Translations under genes and position numbers: made by a program
Notes under the pieces: generated by a model
The model's input: only the letters and a program-made list of their open reading frames with translations
The model's database searches: none
Told to the model about the DNA's origin: nothing
DNA from: Terana coerulea
Lineage: Eukaryota; Basidiomycota; Agaricomycetes; Polyporales; Phanerochaetaceae
Length of the DNA stretch: 64,000 bases
Assembly (NCBI GenBank): GCA_024811115.1
Contig: JAKOGH010000787.1
Coordinates: 1 to 64,000, forward strand
Direction: 5' to 3'
Part shown: one piece after another, positions 23,870 through 36,658 of the stretch
Numbering within the stretch: position 1 is the first letter of the stretch
How the letters are laid out: every line of letters starts with the position of its first letter

Positions 23870-26800
23870 GGTTCGTGCGCTGAATATTATGGAGGGCGGT
23901 CGCAGCGACCGAGTATAGGTGCTCTAAGGAGCGAGCGAAGAGTGAGCGGGGTGAGCAGAGACGAAAGGATGCCGACGCACCGTAGTCTGCGCTTTATGAA
24001 CTCGGGTATGGCCGAGCTCCGTTCAATTTAGTCGATCGTGAAACTAGCGTGTGCGTGCCTGGTCGTGCGCTTTCGTGCTTTCGTTAATGTTTCGTGCTAT
24101 CGTCCGTCTGCACAGTGGTGGACGGGGGATGCGGGGGTGGCACGGGAGTAGATGACGGAGAGACGGACGCCGTCGCCGTTCTCGTTATATGCACAAAAGC
24201 GAAGCGCTGCCTCGCGGCTGCGGCGAACGCTTTGAGGTCATCGCCATCAGCCGGCTGCGGCTATTTCTGTGGCACCGCCTCGCATTTTCAAACTGGGGTT
24301 CTCCGCCGGCTTTGTGGCGTCGTGTCTCTCTTTTTCGCGGCCTGCGCAGTCGAGAAAACGAGAAGGCTGGGCGACGAGGACGGTATTGCCGGCGTTGGAA
24401 TGTGCACAGGCGAGGCGCGGCGGCGCACTGATCGCGCTGCCCAGACTCCGGAGGCGCGGGTGTGGAGTGGACGATGGTCGGCATGCCTCGTGGTTGGTCA
24501 CTGTGCTGCTGCGCAGAAGGCGGAAAGTGGCCTGAATTGGCGATGCGGTGAATAACAAAAATGCAGCCGAAGACGCGAGGACCAGTGATTCTGAATAGCT
24601 CAATTCAAGAAGGGTAGAGTAATACTGCACGCTTTGTGCTCAATTATGATACAGACTTTGCAGGTAAGTATTGATACTGATTCTGCACACAACAAATACA
24701 TGTCAGTGACTGTATACTCTTCCGGTTTCCAGTGATCTCCACAATCTATAGGATGAAGTTCCTCCTGTTCTAAAAGCTTTGAGAACTTGAGTTCTCTCAG
24801 CCAGTACTGCCAGGGGCAACGGGCTCTCAGACCGCCATCGACCGGTTGCCAAGGAGTTGCCGAGTATGCGAGAAGGACGCAGATTACGCAAAGACAACAA
24901 ATTGCTGTCTGGAGACAGAGGGGTCGTGGAGAGGCGGCGCCAGTGTCAATGACAGTGAAGACGGTGTAGGACGCGAAACCCGCAGTTGAACCTGATTTGT
25001 GAAGCCCTCCTTTGTCGATGTCGGACGGCACCGCCAGTCGTTGGGCATGTAGTCACTGGTGCAGGTTCTGCCTACAAGGGGCTTGGATTCTTGATACCTG
25101 CATTCGTTCATCCAGCTTCCTGGAGGGCACCAGGCTCATTGGGAGGTCAGTACCGCAGAGCAGAGAACGAGTAAGACGAGACTCACGGAGAACATGATCC
25201 CAGATACAGTCGAACTCCAACGTACCGCCATCCGGCAACTGAGGTCGTCAGGTGTGTAGCTCCACAGCGTCGTTCCGTGTCGTTCACGTCTAAGCGATAT
25301 TTGCTGATCACCGGCGAAAGGACGCTTCCTTCGAGACTAGCTCTCCGCACTTTATGGTGGCTTATTTCTGCAAATCGTGCCAGTAGAGTTAGGAAGAGCA
25401 GAGTCGGAAGCCTAAAGAAACGTACAAGCAGCTTTCCGACTCCGACATCTTTCAGCTGTTCAGTATGGCACCTTATTGAGGTTCCGCTAACAGAGGTTTG
25501 GCTTATCAACGTACAAGTGAGTGATATTGAAGTGAATAAGAGCTGCCTTACACTTACCACCACCCTTCCAGCTTCACTTAGGGCAGCGCATTTTACCGCG
25601 GGGCGGCATGTCGATGTCCAACGATGCGAGATCAAGGTCGATAGACACTGTGAGAACGCCAACAGCGATGGGAGAGAGTATAGCGCGCAGGATAGATAGT
25701 TACTGCGTAAGAAGATAGACCCGGCTGTCGAAGGCGTCCAGGATGTCCAGAGTGTTTGTAGGTGACAAAGGAGTGGGAGGAGAAAGGGATACTGTCACAA
25801 CCTGTCATTAATGTCGAGGCGCGTAACGTCACGTCACACCTCATCATCGCGCCCACCGCTTTGCTTTTCGTGCTGTAGCTCCTTCATCGCGTTCTGTAGC
25901 CCTCCTAATAGACAATTAACACCCTTTCTGAAAAGCATCCTCCTCCATGCACTACAAGCGATCAGTTGCTGTAATGCCTCCTTGTTCCCTCCGATGTGCG
26001 TAGACTATGCGCGACGATGTAACTTGAAGCTTTAAAGGCCGAAACCAAGAACGTGGACCAACAGAACTACGGGATCATGATATCTCACGACAACGGGAGG
26101 CACAAGCAGCGGAAGACTGATGCATACTCGTGGTCAGTACTAGTCGCCTCCGCGTGCGTCGTGCCTAGGGAGCTCTTCGGTTCGGACGCCGACTCGGAGA
26201 GCAGAAGAATTGTCGTGATTGTCGTAGCAAAGGCAGGCCGGTCTTGTGTCACAGAGCAACTTACGACCTAATTTGACCGGTACGATCGTTTCTCCAATAC
26301 TCGCTGGGACTATAACCTTGTTCAACTTGAATCTCTTACACAGGCTGCCAATGGATTTGACATACTGTCGTACTCCGGCTCAAGCTCAAAGACTCTGGAC
26401 AACGCCTTTGGCGGGTACTTGCTGAGCCCGTGCTGGTAACTGACACAGCTTCCATATGACTGAAGCAGCTGCGGAATTTGTGACTGTGTGAGTGAGCTTG
26501 CCTCTTGCCTATTACTTCATTCTGATAGTTATACAAAAAGCAGGGAACCTCGACTGTTAACCAACCAGACCCATCATGCTTTCAGGCCTGCTCCGAGCAA
26601 ATGCTACCTGACTTACACACCACTCTCAGCCGGTACTAGCAGGAGAGCTGGGCACCAAGTCGGAGATCCGAGATGAAGGCCGCAGGATGGAGCATACGCA
26701 GGGAAGCACTGCTGAACTCCGGTAGGGTGCATACTGGTGCATAGCATCCGCTGTGATGTGTATATCATTATGCCAGCACGTTCGACGGAGCCATCAGGTG

Positions 26801-26960
26801 ACTTAGTATCTCCGCTGGAGTCCCGGCGGTGTGTATAGGCCACATGGTCTGCACTCGCTGGCAGCGTAGCCTATTACGAGCGTCAAGGTGTGTTGCCTGC
26901 CAAAGGGAGCCCTTCGGCAGTTGCATTGAATATACTTTTTCTTTTATTTCAGCGGTCATT
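23870..26960. other. No confident gene; one copy of the dispersed CRE-like element
   Basis: Minus-strand frames at 24600-25031 and 25183-25662 include hydrophobic stretches and splice-like signals, and may be remains of a membrane-protein gene, but no family or consistent exon set was found. GC-rich frames at 24094-24630 look like shadows. A copy of the dispersed element lies at 25785-25865. Confidence 0.4.
25785..25865 (+). repeat. Dispersed CRE-like element, copy 1
   Basis: Diverged copy with CTGTCA, then GAGGCGCGTAACGTCACGTC and ACCGCTTTGC in the same order as the copies near 32.0, 36.4, 41.0 and 45.9 kb. Confidence 0.5.
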
Positions 26961-26966
26961 CATGCA

Positions 26967-26973
26967 TATATAA
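26967..26973 (+). promoter_or_regulatory. TATA box of secreted-protein gene 1
   Basis: TATATAA 95 bp before the ATG at 27062. The leader GATGTGCAAACAGG is shared with the two paralogues in the tandem array, which points to a common promoter. Confidence 0.6.
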
Positions 26974-27061
26974 GCCCCCTCGATGTGCAAACAGGTCGTC
27001 ACTGAGCACCGGACATTCCAACACTTACATCCTCGAGAAGTCGCAAATACTACTGCACGAG

Positions 27062-27855
27062 ATGGCTATCATCGCTCGCTCTGCCGTCTTGACCGCTCTT
27101 GCTGTCTCCGCCCTCATTTCCGTTCTTGGCAGCGGTGTCGCTCCCGTCAATGCGAGCGTACTGCAGAAGCGGGCTGACTTTGCCTATCGCTTTTGTAAGT
27201 TCTCGTTCATCCACTCATCATGCTCACGCACTCCATAGCTCTGACCACGGAGTACGCTTATTACAGATGATAACGGTGGCTGCGACCACGGCTCTCCCCC
27301 AAGCAGCACTTTCCCCCCGAACGATGGGCCACCGTGAGTTAAAACCCATGACGTTGCTCAATGAAGGTTTTAACTCTAATTTGTTCAATTCCATGTACAT
27401 CGCTGTGATCGTTGTCTTATAGCGCGGCTGGTAACCCCAACGCGTGTACCAACTCGCCTGATGGCACCAACTGGACCAACCTTGAAACGGACGATGACTT
27501 TGCCGATAGTGGTGCGTCGCCACTGCATACTTCTCTCTTCCTCGTCGCTTATGTCTTTGACTTAAACCAACATGTTATATTCATTTGTTTGTTAGCCGGA
27601 TTGATTGTCTTCTGTAACAACAACTGCGAGGGTGCCGCCACAGGTTTCCAGAAGAACACCGCCTGCTTTGTTCCTCCTTCTGGGTAAGTCCTTTTAATGG
27701 GTCTGCCACTCTGCGAGAAGCACTCAGCGTTGGAATTTCAACTGACGATGGTTCTTGTTGTCTCGCTTTATAGCTGCGGCGTGGGCTCTTTGTACGCATC
27801 ATCCTTGCAGCAACTCACATATATCCGAAAAATTGACATGACTTCACATATTTAA
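27062..27855 (+). CDS. Small secreted cysteine-containing protein, copy 1 (intact)
   Basis: Exons 27062-27194, 27267-27333, 27423-27511, 27596-27683 and 27774-27855 join in frame to 152 residues. An N-terminal hydrophobic signal peptide (SAVLTALAVSALISVLG) is followed by LQKR at 34-37, a dibasic site suitable for a Kex2-type protease. The mature part has RFYDNGGCDHG, FPPNDGPPAAGNPNACTN, VFCNNNCEGAATGFQKNTAC and SGCGVGSLY, with six cysteines. I do not recognise a named family. Size, signal peptide, Cys content and lineage-specific duplication fit a fungal small secreted (effector-like) protein, but no function can be inferred. Two related copies lie at 34277-34998 and 38781-39522 on the opposite strand, and this is the only copy with an uninterrupted frame. 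Confidence 0.8.
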
Positions 27856-27859
27856 CAGC

Positions 27860-28945
27860 ATAGCCTTCGAGTGATTGCGCTGATCATACACTGCTATGAC
27901 GCGCATGGAAGAGTTCCTAGGTGTCAAGTGGATTGGAAGAAGTTTGCTGGCCTAAACATGTACTGGTGCTATGACTATCGGATCCGGTTATATATTGTAT
28001 TCAACTACGACTTCACTTTGTTGCAACATCAATCTATACTGTCCTGCACTGCGGAGGCAATAGAATCACAAGAAGCTGTAGTAAGTACTTTGGCATCCAG
28101 TCTCAATGGATTGCAAATGAGCAGATGTTCAGCTTACTTACGTGAGATTGGGAAGAGTAGCTCAGCTTGATCTATAAGTATGGGTGGAAACTGAGCAATA
28201 CCCAAAAGACGGCCAGGTTCCTGTTGGAAGGTCGCGAGGAGAAACAATTTCACACGCCACAAAGTCATTAGAGTGAACATGCGGCTTAGCTTCCATTTTA
28301 ACGCGTAGATGGTGCTAAAGTCGGAGGAGTGGATTACTTCATAGTAAACCCGGTCGGTGTCAGTACACACTGATATGTGTATTAAGTATATAGAGCGTAG
28401 CACATGCGTGTTCTAAACCATGCAGCACGGGCAATATTAATATGATGTATTGTGGCGTCACTTTTCATGATCATCGGCCATGGCTTATTTTAGGAAATAA
28501 GTCTCGCTGGAGCGAATCAGGAATCAGGATGTCACGCCACAGATTATGCTGCAAGACGTCGATACACGCTGCCTACGCCCTTCGCAGTATTCAGCGACTA
28601 GCTGTACTGCCTGACGTCGAACTTTGCTCGCTATAAAGAGCCCTCACACTGAAGCAACTGTATGACAAGCCCGAAAATATTGCGAGCTATCCATTTTCTG
28701 CTGGCCACCTCTTCACTGTAGCTTGACAGGCGGTTCTGGCGTATAATACCATGGACAATATACACTTCCATTCCTGCTTCTGATACTCCTTTGATGTTAC
28801 AGAGAAAGTCAAGTGTTTGAAAACCACTGTCCTTAGCACAACACATTATCCCTGCACGTCCATCCAGCTGGCTTCCTGGCAGCCGGCCAACAGACATGCA
28901 TCTGGATATTTAGAATGATGATTACATGTTTCAAGTGGGAGCACT
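27860..28945. other. No supported gene
   Basis: 3' flank of secreted-protein gene 1 and of the F-box gene, which converge here. Short frames only. Confidence 0.5.
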
Positions 28946-28950
28946 GACCT

Positions 28951-31308
28951 CTAGTACTCAAATCGACAGCATAGGTGGATCTTGCATGCTTTGAGACCTT
29001 CAAAGAACGGTTCATCCTCCACTTCCGTCTCTTCCACTTCCATCTCCTCCACCTGGCCTCTTGCAAGCGTTTGGGGCAACAAGTCTGTGATCTCAGCCTG
29101 AAGGTTGTGTGCGACGCCAAGGTCGGCAGAGGTGCGAAGGTGGACTAAGCATGATTGCAAGCCCGCTGTCGTGATAAAAGGCGCAAGCAGTGCATCAAAT
29201 TGCTTCAGCACTTCCTTGTAGCTATTCAGCTCCTGTTTGTCACGCAACGCGTTGTCCAGCTTGCTGCCACGACTTTCCGTCATGGACCCGATGGGTGGGG
29301 CGCATATGGGCACGGTGATCCTCGTCAACCTTCCTGCCCCGCCAGAGAATGCAAGCAACCGGACCCCCCATGTGTCCTTATTGGGACGGGTCACCTCTAC
29401 CTCTATTCTGACTGACAAAGTCCCTATCCGTCCGCCAAAACTCTCAGCAAAAATGCACGGCACGTTCTAGTGTACATGAACCACTGACAGTCAATGTTCG
29501 AACCGTGCTGTAATTCATCATTTGCGACGTCAAGAACAGCTTGGATATTGAAAGCTCCAAGGAAGCTGCTCTGAACGTGCTCGGCAAATTGCACCAGCTT
29601 CGAAGCGTCTTCGATTTCGAGAAAATGGCCTGATCGCGCCCTAGCCTTTCCAGGATATCGATGAGGCAACAAAAAGAGCCAAAGAAGCATGGATGCGTTT
29701 TGTGTGTACTCAGCGGATTCTTCAAGATCCAAGGTGGGCTTCCAGTCGTAGACGAGCGACCGGAGACTGGGTGCAGTACGCGCCCACTGCGGAGGAGGAG
29801 AGATAGGTGTACCGGAGGCTTCCAGATCATCCACAGTGCAGTAGTCCTTGAGCTCGAGGTTTTGTAGTTGCGGCATTGCAGCTACAAGGCGAAGCACGTC
29901 AAGATACTTCGGAAAGCTGTAGTCGTACAGCTTGAGAGTTGTAAGCCTTTCAAACTTGCTGATTGTGCCCCATAATGCTCGCATGCGCGGTGGCGGGCAC
30001 CGCCTGTTGCCGTTTTCATCCATTGACGCAATTGCCGATGCAGACCAGCTGATTTCCTGCAGCGAGATCATCTTGTGTGGAAGAGAGGAGGCGAGTAGCC
30101 CGGGCATGCATGACTTGGAAGCTTCTAGAGAAGGGTGTAGACTCAAGCTGCAGACGTACGTTAACATCTGGTCTCCGGACGCTAAGAATGGCCTCATATC
30201 CTCCTCGCGCTCAAACCCGACGTTACGCATTAGGCGGGGACGAGTAAGTTGACACCACCGTCTGCATACGAGCGAGCAGCTTCGGAGGGTTTCCAGAGAG
30301 ACTGCGTGTGTGCTTGAATATATTACCTGCCGCAGGATGTGGTCGCGGATCTCGGCAGGAAGCTTCGCCACCAGTCCCCGATAGAGCAGCTGTTTAAGCT
30401 CGCGATGGCATTGTTCAGCGATGCGGCCGACGCTGTGCTTAAATTGCTCTTGTCCGAAGTTAACCATGTACCACCCCGAGCTATCGGCGCCCACATTCCT
30501 GATGGATATGGCAGGACCCGAGCTCCAGTTGGAAGAGGAACACCGATCCCACTGACAATGAGAGGCTGTTGCACGAGACACATGAATTGTATTCAGAGAC
30601 TACGACTGCGCATAATAACCTTTTTTACGCACATGTTTGATGGCTCTCACTAAACCAGAACCTCTTGTCTTCTCCACGGCGGTTGTTATAGAATCCACAG
30701 CCGACTACGCTGCCAGCTGCAAGGTGTGTTTTAGTCCAACAAGCCTCACGGCGGTAGAAGATGAAATCGCTTACCGTGTACAGCAAACGTCCGACTATCC
30801 CATCTACGAACAACCTCTTCCCCTCGAATCGGCGTGGATGTCGTATTTGATAAAACGGTAAATCTAGTCCAAGTTGTTTAGATGTCTGTTATAAGTACGA
30901 GTGCAACCCCAGCAAGTAAACACTAGCGCATCACGCACCCAATCTTAAGCTCTCCAACATATTCGAGCCTGGATGCAATGCACAAAGCATCAGTCATCAA
31001 AGGATAGATATACTGATATAATGTGCAATTCACCCTGCGCGTACCTCAACCTCAAAGTAATAGAATGCGGAAACGGATTGCGCCGGCGCTCCAACGTCAG
31101 CTTCCAGGTAAGGGACGTCGCCGAGTGGCTGGGTGCGCGTCGTTGTAACTTCGCGTCCGTCCGTCGAGATATGCGCATCCGAGTGGTCATGTCGGACACC
31201 CCAATGCGACGGTAGCGATACTCCTGCGAGACGTTCGGGATGCTCCGAGCACATCCTGAGATACCGCCGTGCGTACGGCAAGTCCTCCTCTAGATTTAGC
31301 GGCTCCAT
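28951..31308 (-). CDS. SPRY/F-box/LRR-like protein, copy 1 (intact)
   Basis: Six exons (31034-31308, 30939-30968, 30775-30863, 30633-30716, 29489-30565, 28951-29423) give 675 codons plus stop with every junction in phase. The N-terminus MEPLNLEEDLPYARRYL leads to a SPRY/B30.2-like region spread over exons 1-5: PSHW, FYYFEVEVRAG, YVGELKIG, AGSVVGCGFY, FWFSESHQT, then AISIRN and VNFGQEQFKHS. An F-box follows (LVAKLPAEIRDHILRQVI, RSCSLVCRRWCQLTRPRLM), then a leucine-rich part (FERLTTLKLYDYSF, LDVLRLVAAMPQLQNLELKD) and a conserved C-terminal region ending LCCRFEY. F-box proteins are substrate adaptors of SCF ubiquitin ligases; SPRY domains bind proteins, so both target recognition and Skp1 binding are plausible in one chain. 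Target unknown. This is the reference copy for three relatives in the window. Confidence 0.85.
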
Positions 31309-31329
31309 TCTTGCAAGAGCGGTGGGAAA

Positions 31330-31970
31330 TCGGGTGGTGGAGTGACAGCGCGGTGGATAGTCGGCTGAGTGGAATGGGCGCAGAGTGGCAAAAGTGTGTG
31401 GGAAAGCGCTATCCTCTTGAAGGTGACTCTCGTTTACTCATCCACGCGCGTAACTTTGAGGCAAATTCGCATTGCTGCTGTACGGCAAGATAACAGTCGG
31501 CATATTTCCACCACCAAGAGCCTCCTTGCTCACCGGATCTGTCACACGCCGTCGCTATCCTAATGATTTGGCTTCCGGATCACGATGTGGAGAGGGGCGC
31601 ACCTTTATAGAGAGAAATGTGCACGTGGTAGTCGGCTCAGGATCACATATCGCGAACTGTACCAGATCCAAGAGAACCTGGTGGCTTTTGAGCAGACCTT
31701 GCCGGCATGAGTGGCAGTTCTTACGGGGTTCAAAAATGTACACGCACCGGCTATGTATCTAATTCTGAGAAGATGATTTGGAGTAAACATAGCCTTGCCA
31801 AGCTTGCATATACGGTACTTGGACCATTTGAACGAGCGCCCGGTGCAGCTGCTCGAGCTGTTGGCGCCACGTAGTACGGAAGGTGTGATGGCCTTCATAA
31901 GAATCTACATAGTTTCGTCAGTAAGTGCGCATGCAACTTGTGCAACAAAACCACTGCAATGAATACCCTC
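31330..31970. other. Upstream region of F-box copy 1
   Basis: No supported gene between the F-box start and the tandem array. Confidence 0.5.
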
Positions 31971-31984
31971 GTCATTCCAGAATA

Positions 31985-32090
31985 TCTGTCGCGGGAAATG
32001 AAGAGCAGGAGGAAGGTAATAAGCAGTCGCCGGTCACCGACATCAAAGCGCGTTACATCACGAACCGTCACGCACATTTCTTTTGCGCTG
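31985..32090 (+). repeat. Dispersed CRE-like element, copy 2
   Basis: GTCACCGACATCAAAGCGCG followed by TTACATCACGA and CCGTCACGCAC. It opens unit A and lies about 700 bp upstream of F-box copy 1. Confidence 0.6.
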
Positions 32091-32259
32091 ATTGGCTAAC
32101 CGCTCCCGGCAAACGCCTGGTCCGCTCTCTTTCACCTGCAACTACCAGCGCCGTTGCGCTCGACTCTTCTCCAACCTGTCTCGCGACCCTTACATCACTT
32201 TATAGACACTCTCTCGCTGCTTAGACGTTCTCTTACCTTGTCTCTTCCTCTCGACCTCG

Positions 32260-33500
32260 CCCGCCGGACACCGTGCCACTGTGTGGCAGCAATGGGGGCT
32301 ACAGGTAAATTCTCGTTCAGCCGAAGCTGAGGCTCGCGGAGCAATATGCGTTGCAAGGCAGATACGTGAAAGTTTTGAGGGACGGGGAGCTGCTTGTATG
32401 TCATTGCAGACTTTCGGTTGTGTCTTGACTGACATTTGCCAACCTGAATGGTAGGGTTATTGGCATATTCAGTGCTCAGTGCTACTCGAATCCACGCCTT
32501 CTACCACCAGTACCGACCACACACGCCAGCCGACACTTGAAGACTGAAGACGACGCATTAAATGCTGCATATGTATACACTCCGGTTGGTGGAATTCGAT
32601 GCAATGGTACATCGCGGGATGTTATCTCTGTCTCTTCGCGTCGGTGAGCTTCGCTTCATCTTCCGTGTGCTCTGTGGTACTAATCTTGTATTTAACCTGG
32701 ATGTCTCTGTTGCCGACCCTGACGTCTAGATGAGGAGACGCAAACCCTGAACATCAGACCATCTACGGACATTACCGCGAAGATAGAACCGACTCCGTGG
32801 CAGCACACGCTCGTACGCAACAATATTTTGTTGTGTTGTTCGATGACCCTTTGAAGATGCAACGGTGAGCCAGGTCGTGGTTCTGTACTGTTTTGTGCTA
32901 ATCTCACACCATCGCAGGGGTTCTCGAATGAGATGAGCACGACCGCTCCGCACGCCTTATACCGCCTGCCGGCGATCTGTCGTTCTGTATAATCAGTGTC
33001 CCCGTTCATAAAGCTAAAGGGAGCTTTTGGCACGGTATGTATTATGGAGGGGATAATGAGGGCGGCGTGATATGCGCAAACGATGGTATGAGTCTTGGCA
33101 ACTTCGTTTTAGCCAATTGCTAATCATAATGCAGGTGCCCACTCCATTCTGGAATGGCACATCAATTGCTGCAGAAAACCACGCCAAGATTTTGTCGGCG
33201 GCCAAGCCGGACAGCATGCCTGTATCATCCAACCGCAAAGGTCGCGATGCTGCCCGAAATCAACACCACGGCGGTATCGCTGCGCGAGACGGGCTGCGTC
33301 ACGGGCAGATGTAATATCGAGCATTCGCAGAGTCTTAGCGAAACCCATCTTGCTCTTGTTATCCGTGGTGACAGGCAACGGCGTACACAGACAGTGGCCG
33401 CGTTCCGCGGGTGGCTTTTCTACTTGTGCTCCTCAACGCCAGCGGGAGTGCACCTTGGGAAGCTCTAAGATGGCGGCGTCGCAGGCACCTACGCATGTTC
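32260..33500 (+). pseudogene. Decayed spliced gene, unit A copy
   Basis: Aligns part by part with the copies at 36659 and 41352, including the conserved segments GAATCCACGCCTTCTA, CCGACCCTGACGTCTAGATG and GGGTTCTCGAATGAGA. Donor/acceptor pairs fall at matching places. No continuous frame spans it, although a stretch near 32460-32620 stays open (FSAQCYSNPRLLPPVPT). Family not recognised; a host gene or a passenger of the duplicated unit are both possible. Confidence 0.45.
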
Positions 33501-34276
33501 GTTAGGAAGAACGCGATACTTCAGAGGAGTCGATGGGGCACAGCTGCGGGTGCGTTCTCTGTAATGAGGATGTCACAGTCTACACGTGCGACGGCAATCT
33601 GCTTGCGAGGTTTTGATGGGTCATGGTACTGTCCTTCAAAGCTATGACCGGCGGCCTGCCGCCGCACACTTTTGATGTGTTCTTTCACGACACAAGGAGA
33701 ATGTGCCCTGTTTCTACTAGCTGATTGTAGCTGGTGGGATGAAACATCGCTCACCACCACACTGTGTACTTGTAATCTTATAAATGAAGCCACCAATGTT
33801 ATATGTAACTCCACTGAGGAACATTGGCCATATACTCTCTTGTTTTTACGACATGTTAGCTTACGTCCATGTTCTTTCCTGTCTTCCGAGGACAAACCCC
33901 AGGAGGTCGGGTGTCACTACTAATATTCAAGGGCGCCGAGGGATCTGGGACTGCCAGTAACCAGTTTGATCACAACGTGGACGTCATGGTTGCTGTTTGC
34001 ACTTTGGTTGTTGCTGGCTCTGTAGCGCAGGTATAACACATCACAATAAAATGAGGTCATATGTAATTACGTACAACATATAACTAGACTCAGTGTTAAT
34101 AGTACATGATTGTGGGCCAATGAACTTTTCCGGATTCACATGACACCTTCCAATGCGCAGTGCAGGATGCACACTGTATTATTGCATGGTTGATCCAATC
34201 ACTCAATCGCTAGGCTATGGAACATGTGAAGTTGTGTCAGTTTTTCGTATATATGTCAATCAGTAATAGAAAATGC

Positions 34277-34998
34277 TTACAAAGAGCCGACGGCGCAGCT
34301 TTGAACGAGATGACAGGAACCGTCATCAGTGGAAATTCCAGCAATAAGCGCGTCTTGCAGAGCAGCAGGCCCACTGTAAGGACTCACCCAGAGGGGGCGC
34401 AAAGCAGAATAGGTTCTTCTGGAACCCCATGGCGCCGCCTGTGCAGTTGTTGTTACAGAAGACGATCACTCCCTCTGCAAATGTGTTCCATCAGTTTATG
34501 TTACAGGCAAAGACAAGGAAGGAGAGAAGGGTATTCAATGACGACATACGGCCGCTGGCAAAGTTATTATTTATTTCGAGTGTGACCCAGTTAATGCCAA
34601 AGGGCGAGTTTATGCATGCATCGGGGCCGCCAGCCGCACTATGAGAAAAAAACAATAACAGTAGTGAGAAGGAGATTAAACAGAACAAATATGAGCTTCT
34701 GTTGCGCAACATTGCGTGTATCAACTCACGCTGGACCATTGTTCGGCGGAAATGTGCTGCTCGCAGGAGCACCATGGTCACAGATACTGTTGTCATCTAT
34801 AGCAAGCACGTTTATCATGTCAGGGTTACAAAGAGCATGAGAGTAATGAGTTGGTGAAGACTTACAGAAGCGATAATTGAAGTTTACACGCTTTTGCAGC
34901 TCACTCGCACCGACAGGAGTAACACTGTCCCCAAGAGCAGAGAGAAGAGCGGAGATAGCAACAGCGGTCAAGATGGCAGAGCGTGTGACAATAGCCAT
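34277..34998 (-). pseudogene. Small secreted protein, copy 2 (one-base deletion)
   Basis: Minus strand, five exons in the same positions as copy 1. Signal peptide SAILTAVAISALLSALGDS, Kex2-like LQKR, then FNYRF, YDNSICDHGAPASSTFPP, GGPDACINSPFGINW, VIVFCNNNCTGGAMGFQKN and FCFAPP. In exon 4 a run of five G (34393-34397 on the plus strand) is one base short relative to copies 1 and 3, which puts the last exon out of frame. With the base restored the end reads CAVGSL and a stop at 34277-34279. This could be true loss or a homopolymer error. TATA promoter and leader are conserved. Confidence 0.7.
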
Positions 34999-35082
34999 CG
35001 TGTGAGGTATTCGCGCGTTGTGGAGGATGTATGCACTGGAATCTCTGGTGCTCAACGATGGCCTGTTTGCACATTGAGAGGA

Positions 35083-35090
35083 GTTTATAT
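35083..35090 (-). promoter_or_regulatory. TATA box of secreted-protein copy 2
   Basis: TATATAAA on the minus strand, about 90 bp upstream of the ATG at 34998; identical context at 39608-39615. Confidence 0.55.
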
Positions 35091-36344
35091 ACGCACGAAT
35101 GACTGCTGGAACAATGGAAGATAGAGAGTTTGTTGGGCAGGTTGACCCGCGTTGGACAAGCTCTATGGCACCCTCAACGCTCGTGGTTGGCTGCGCTGTC
35201 AGTAAGTACTAAGTGCACGCTATGTGGCCTATACTAGCACCTCGACAGGGATCCAGTCAAGTTACCGGTCAACATGACATTCTGTTGCGGCTACGGGCAT
35301 AAAGATAGGCACATCACGTAGAAGACATGCAACTCACCAAAGCTCAATGGAACCCTCCAGCATCTGCTCCATCCCGCCGCTTTCATCTCGGACCTCTGAT
35401 TTGGTGCTGGGCTCCAATGACAGCCGAAAATAGCACATGTGCCGTGCTGCTTTTCCAGAGTAGGCCCAGAATTCGGAGTATGTGTAGTCTGATAGGTAGC
35501 CATAGTCCTCTCCTTGTCCTAGAATTATCAGCACGAACTCCGAAGGGAAAAGCAAGATGCGAAAGCACTGACATAGCCACGCATTCGAGTTGGGTCATGC
35601 GGCGACAGCGTAGACGTTTACGCAGACAAATGGTCTGCAACAAGCAATTGGGTAGGATATCAGTACCGCAGACGTACGGATCTTGTGCTCGTCAAGGAAC
35701 CGAGATATAACACAGCAGTTGGAGCTGCTGAGCATCTGCTACCGATAGAAGTGCGAAAACAGCCGAGTGAATGGGGGTTATTCTTCAGCGCGACCTCAAC
35801 TAGATTGCTTCCAGCGAGACTCAGCTGGTTTCACCCACGATCGCGGTATGCTCCAAGGTACCATTCACAGAACCGAGTGCAACTCTAGGCCGGCGTACCT
35901 TGGGAAACGCTATGACAAACAGATGTTGTACGCGGGATTACGATGGCGGCACCGTTTGCTTAGGAACTCGGCCGGGTTGATATGAACTTTGAAGTCGTCC
36001 GAAATCGCTGCCAGGGGCACTTGCGCGACCAGCGATGTGGGGTAGAAACGACCACGCGGGTGTTTCATGGAAGTTTACAACGTCCAATAGCACCTTAGTA
36101 ACGTTCTGACTTGTCCGCTTAGTGCTGGTGCGTCTTCAAGCTCCGAGTCTCCCCGCCTGCTGGGCGATGTCCATGAGCATACGAGGTCGAGAGCACGCTA
36201 CAATGTGCGTTACCATGTTGCAAGGAGGCCTAGTGCACTAGTAAGGTGCCGCAGAACGTCAGCCTGTGATTTTCCTCGTACAGAGAAATGGTCCACACCT
36301 TCGCGTATATATTTTTAATATTCAGTATGTCGCAGGAGACGAAG

Positions 36345-36440
36345 AGTGGGAGCTCGAGGAAGGAAATAGTCACAGCCGTCACCCACATCAAAGCGCGTGA
36401 CATCACGACTCGTCACGCACGCCGCTTTGCATGCCATTTC
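36345..36440 (+). repeat. Dispersed CRE-like element, copy 3
   Basis: CACATCAAAGCGCGTGACAT then CACGACTCGTCACGCACGCC and GCTTTGC. It starts unit B. Confidence 0.65.
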
Positions 36441-36658
36441 GTTCTCTGTCCCCTGCTGCCACCACCCGCACCGGACTGCGTTCGACTTTATGTTTGGCGC
36501 GGACAAAATTTTATAACTGCTACCTACCACCCACTATGGTGCTGCTCAACTCTTCAGCAACCTGTTTAGCGACCCTTACCTCGCTTTGCAGGCACTCTCT
36601 TGTCGATTGTACGCTCTCTGACCTTGTCTCTTTCGCTCGAACTCGCCCGCCGGATACC

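Larger units (their letters stand above)
31975..36240. repeat. Tandem array, unit A (~4.3 kb)
   Basis: Same order of parts as unit B: dispersed CRE-like element, decayed spliced gene (+), secreted-protein gene (-), then a long downstream block. The block 35040-36240 is nearly identical to 39570-40890, while the left part is more diverged, so identity is uneven along the unit. Confidence 0.8.

Noticed and set aside
24600..25662. Minus-strand hydrophobic frames as a multi-pass membrane protein
   Set aside because: Hydrophobic stretches and splice-like sites exist, but no consistent exon chain or family motif emerged.
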